A stretch of DNA of 7,644 nucleotides from Candidatus Latescibacteria bacterium 4484_107 (GTDB taxonomy: Bacteria; Latescibacterota; 4484-107). The DNA is taken from positions 1-7,644 of the forward strand of contig MVCQ01000059.1 of the NCBI GenBank assembly GCA_002059205.1, in the 5' to 3' direction. Positions 5,774 to 7,644 of the stretch are shown piece by piece. Numbering within the stretch: the first letter of the stretch is position 1; the number at the start of each line of letters is the position of its first letter. A program made the position numbers and the translations under genes. Under the pieces are notes generated by a model, which searched no databases, was not told where the DNA came from, and saw nothing but the letters and a program-made list of their open reading frames with translations.

Positions 5774-7477
5774 CTAATATCCGGCGGCCTTTCCGAATCG
5801 CCGGGGGTCAGCAACCCCTATGTAGGACAAAAAGCCTCCTCTTTCGGCGATCTGAATCGCGTTTACCCCTCCAAAATATAAATCATAGGCTCCTTTCTTG
5901 TAAACAGGATGGCCCTTTTCCTCAAGGTCCTCTATTACATCTTTTGGGAAACGCGCCTCAAAGTATAGATTGCCCGTATAGCAAAAGAAACGAGGAGCAT
6001 CAACTGCTTCTTTGAGTGATAAATGAAGGTCTACCACGTTTACTATCACTTCAACCAGTGCGGCCAAAATCCGTTCTGCACCGGCTGAACCAAGGATGAG
6101 AAAGGGTTCATCCCTTTGAAACAGAAAACTAGGAGACATACTGCTTAACGGCTCCTTTCCTGGAGCGATGCTGTTTGCTTTCCCCGGCGTAGGGTTGAAA
6201 TCTGCCATGGTGTCGTTCATCAGGATACCGGTCCCTGGAATGAGGAACTTAGCCCCAAAGAAGGAGTTGAGCGATTGGGTGAGAGACACTATATTCCCCT
6301 CTCGGTCGATCACGGAGACATGCGTGGTCTCACTCCCTTCTAAGGAGGCGGGAAGAGGGCTGGCGCTTGCTCGTCTCGGATCGATCCATGCCCGCAACTT
6401 AGCCCCTAATTCTTTAGAGACGAGCGCGTGAATCGGGACACTGACAAACGCGGGATCACCAAGGTACTCGCTGCGGTTGGCGAACGCGAGCTTGTACGCT
6501 TCTGCCATTAGATGGATCCTCTCCGCTAAACTGCATCCGCTCAGGTTGAACCCTTCCAAGATGTTTAGAATTTGTATAAGGATCCCGCCGCTGCTTGGGG
6601 GGGGTAGTGTAACGATCCTAAAGCCGCGGTAACTTCCCACAAGGGGGTTACAATTTGAAGCCCGGACGCTCTGTAGGTCCTCCTCGCTGATGATCCCGCC
6701 GTGTTTTTGTACCCCTTTCACGATCGCCGCCGCCAGATTGCCCCGGTAGAAGGTTTCTGGGCCATCGCTCGCGATTGTACGAAGGCTCCGTCCTAGATCA
6801 GGCATGGTCATAAGCTCGCCCGGTTCATAGGGGAGGCCATTATTTAGGAAAGTCTTGGCCATCCACGGATCCTTTACAATTAACGAATAATAGTTGAGAA
6901 CGCTCTTATAGAGGGTATCGCTGACCGGAAAACCATCCTCGGCCAGTTTGATCGCAGGGGCGAGGATCTGAGCTAGGTTCATGGATCCGTATTTTCGAAG
7001 AGCAACGGCCATTCCAGCGAGCATCCGCGGGACAGCTACCGCTGATCCCCCAATCTTCCGCAGAGAGGTCTGTTCTTCTACTGTGGTGGGGCCTTCCCAA
7101 TGACTGGAGAGACCAGGCCCGCCGACAACGAACATGTCTGGCTTGGCCGCGCGCGGGGCGATAGCTCGGTAGTCAATCCCTATCGACTTTCCCGGCTTGG
7201 CTAGGTAGATTAGCATAAAACCTCCCCCACCCAGACCGCAAGCCTCCGGCTCGACAACTCCCAGAGCGAACGCAGTGGCCACAGCAGCGTCAACCGCGTT
7301 ACCGCCCTGCTTGAGCACCTCTACTCCCACCCGTGCTGCTAAAGGATCATCAGCGACAACCATTCCCCCTCTTCCTTCTGCGGCAGGGGCTACAGTAATC
7401 GCATTCGAAGGATCGGCCTGTAAAAGGAAGCTGAAAAGAAAAACTCCGCCGAGAAAGATAACAATCTTAAGCCACAT
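5774..7477 (-). CDS. Exported gamma-glutamyltransferase-family protein, canonical-type active site
   Basis: A 567-aa N-terminal-nucleophile hydrolase of the gamma-glutamyltransferase (T03) family, normal length (about 530-580 aa). A signal peptide spans about residues 1-26, with a possible SNA cleavage site. The large-subunit part has GGNAVDAAVAT (58-68), IDYR (R104, counterpart of the E. coli GGT arginine that binds substrate carboxylate) and PPPSSGGI (292-299). Autoprocessing is expected before T384 in the TTHVS motif, giving a small subunit of about 184 aa. Small-subunit residues match classic GGT: D426 (E. coli D433) and the SSMSP motif (S445, S446). E. coli T409 is Ser402 here. The stretch equivalent to the E. 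coli lid loop is short, as in Bacillus GGTs, so the pocket should be open. The likely reaction is hydrolysis or transfer of gamma-glutamyl groups outside the cytoplasm. It is first behind the promoter at 7496-7524, 73 bp before its paralog. Confidence 0.9.
   Translation of the reverse strand: MWLKIVIFLGGVFLFSFLLQADPSNAITVAPAAEGRGGMVVADDPLAARVGVEVLKQGGNAVDAAVATAFALGVVEPEACGLGGGGFMLIYLAKPGKSIGIDYRAIAPRAAKPDMFVVGGPGLSSHWEGPTTVEEQTSLRKIGGSAVAVPRMLAGMAVALRKYGSMNLAQILAPAIKLAEDGFPVSDTLYKSVLNYYSLIVKDPWMAKTFLNNGLPYEPGELMTMPDLGRSLRTIASDGPETFYRGNLAAAIVKGVQKHGGIISEEDLQSVRASNCNPLVGSYRGFRIVTLPPPSSGGILIQILNILEGFNLSGCSLAERIHLMAEAYKLAFANRSEYLGDPAFVSVPIHALVSKELGAKLRAWIDPRRASASPLPASLEGSETTHVSVIDREGNIVSLTQSLNSFFGAKFLIPGTGILMNDTMADFNPTPGKANSIAPGKEPLSSMSPSFLFQRDEPFLILGSAGAERILAALVEVIVNVVDLHLSLKEAVDAPRFFCYTGNLYFEARFPKDVIEDLEEKGHPVYKKGAYDLYFGGVNAIQIAERGGFLSYIGVADPRRFGKAAGY
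6597..6604. repeat. Homopolymer of eight G (C8 on the coding strand)
   Basis: Eight consecutive G residues on the plus strand lie inside the gamma-glutamyltransferase gene and encode the prolines of the conserved PPPSSGG motif. A one-base slip would frameshift the gene upstream of its catalytic threonine. The frame is intact in this sequence. Confidence 0.85.
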
Positions 7478-7495
7478 ATCCGCCTCTTACTGAGA

Positions 7496-7524
7496 AATAT
7501 AGTGTTTTGGCCACGTTCTGTCAA
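7496..7524 (-). promoter_or_regulatory. sigma70-type promoter of the gamma-glutamyltransferase operon
   Basis: On the minus strand a perfect TTGACA (-35, bases 7524-7519) is followed after exactly 17 bp by TATATT (-10, bases 7501-7496), one base from the TATAAT consensus. Transcription should begin near 7489, only about 12 nt before the ATG at 7477. The mRNA leader would therefore be very short, with a modest GAGG ribosome binding site. This is the clearest promoter I see in the window and probably drives the two gamma-glutamyltransferase-like genes, possibly the whole cluster. Confidence 0.8.
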
Positions 7525-7530
7525 GTGGCC
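7509..7530. promoter_or_regulatory. Inverted repeat over the -35 box, candidate operator
   Basis: GGCCAC (7509-7514) and GTGGCC (7525-7530) form a perfect 6-bp inverted repeat with a 10-bp spacer. The right arm abuts the -35 hexamer (7519-7524), which lies inside the spacer. Its position fits a repressor operator that blocks polymerase binding. It is not followed by a U-tract, so it is unlikely to be a terminator for the upstream gene. No regulator gene is visible in the window. Confidence 0.4.
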
Positions 7531-7541
7531 GAAGTGCCTTA

Positions 7542-7644
7542 TTAAAACCCATCTTCTACAGTTCCTTCGGGCGGCATGGCCGCAAATGCCCTTGTGAAGG
7601 GATCCCATTCCTGAATTCTCGCAAAACCAGATGCCAAGAAATTG
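7542..7644 (-). CDS. C-terminal end of an unidentified upstream protein (partial)
   Basis: This is the 3' end of a gene that enters from the right edge. The frame beginning at base 7643 reads 33 codons and stops with TAA at 7544-7542. The visible tail begins NFLASGFARIQEWDPFTRAF and ends in an acidic, proline-containing stretch (MPPEGTVEDGF). Its composition is that of a normal soluble protein. Another minus-strand frame is also open here but runs straight through the promoter and into the next gene's start in the wrong phase, so I prefer this frame. I do not recognise the family. No hairpin with a U-tract follows the stop, so read-through into the downstream operon is possible. Confidence 0.5.
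   Translation of the reverse strand, partial: NFLASGFARIQEWDPFTRAFAAMPPEGTVEDGF

Noticed and set aside
7390..7608. 72-aa minus-strand frame across the promoter region
   Set aside because: It overlaps the signal-peptide region of the first GGT gene in another frame and runs through the promoter; composition is Arg/Cys-rich noise.
1..7644. tRNA, rRNA, CRISPR array, insertion sequence or riboswitch
   Set aside because: I found no cloverleaf-type sequence, spaced direct repeats, transposase motif with terminal repeats, or long structured leader; nearly all bases are in protein-coding genes.

Overview
The window carries one long run of minus-strand genes, so transcription goes from the right edge to the left edge. 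Coding density is very high, with exact 4-8 bp gene overlaps, strong AAGGAGG-type ribosome binding sites and a consensus sigma70-type promoter. This is bacterial chromosomal DNA of roughly balanced GC, apart from an AT-rich strip at the extreme left. The gene set suggests an anaerobe that feeds on peptides or amino-acid derivatives: two exported gamma-glutamyltransferase-fold proteins, a DUF6305-like exported protein, two membrane-anchored M14/AstE-type metallo-deacylases and a TRAP-type large permease. Lineages such as Synergistota, Bipolaricaulota or Atribacterota would fit, but this placement is a low-confidence guess.

Layout in the direction of transcription. (1) 7644-7542: the last 33 codons of an unidentified upstream gene. 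(2) 7524-7496: a TTGACA-17-TATATT promoter with an inverted repeat over its -35 box. (3) 7477-5774: a gamma-glutamyltransferase paralog with mostly canonical active-site residues. (4) 5700-3976: a second paralog whose substrate-pocket residues are changed in the direction of cephalosporin/glutaryl acylases. (5) 3962-3926: a perfect 14-bp hairpin. (6) 3906-716: a tightly coupled block of DUF6305-like protein, M14 deacylase, TRAP large permease and a 47-aa two-helix membrane microprotein. (7) From 719 leftwards: a second M14 deacylase. Its reading frame runs without a stop into an AT-rich segment that encodes a thiamine-monophosphate-kinase-like (ThiL) piece, so the left end is either a recombination product or, more likely, an assembly chimera.

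How the parts may work together (inference): the two Ntn-hydrolase paralogs and the two membrane-anchored zinc deacylases all appear to act outside the cytoplasm. They could release small carboxylates or amino acids from gamma-glutamyl or N-acyl substrates, and the TRAP-type permease could import the product. No DctP binding protein or full-size DctQ is present. The DUF6305-like protein and the 47-aa microprotein are the components with no known role and the best candidates for something undescribed.
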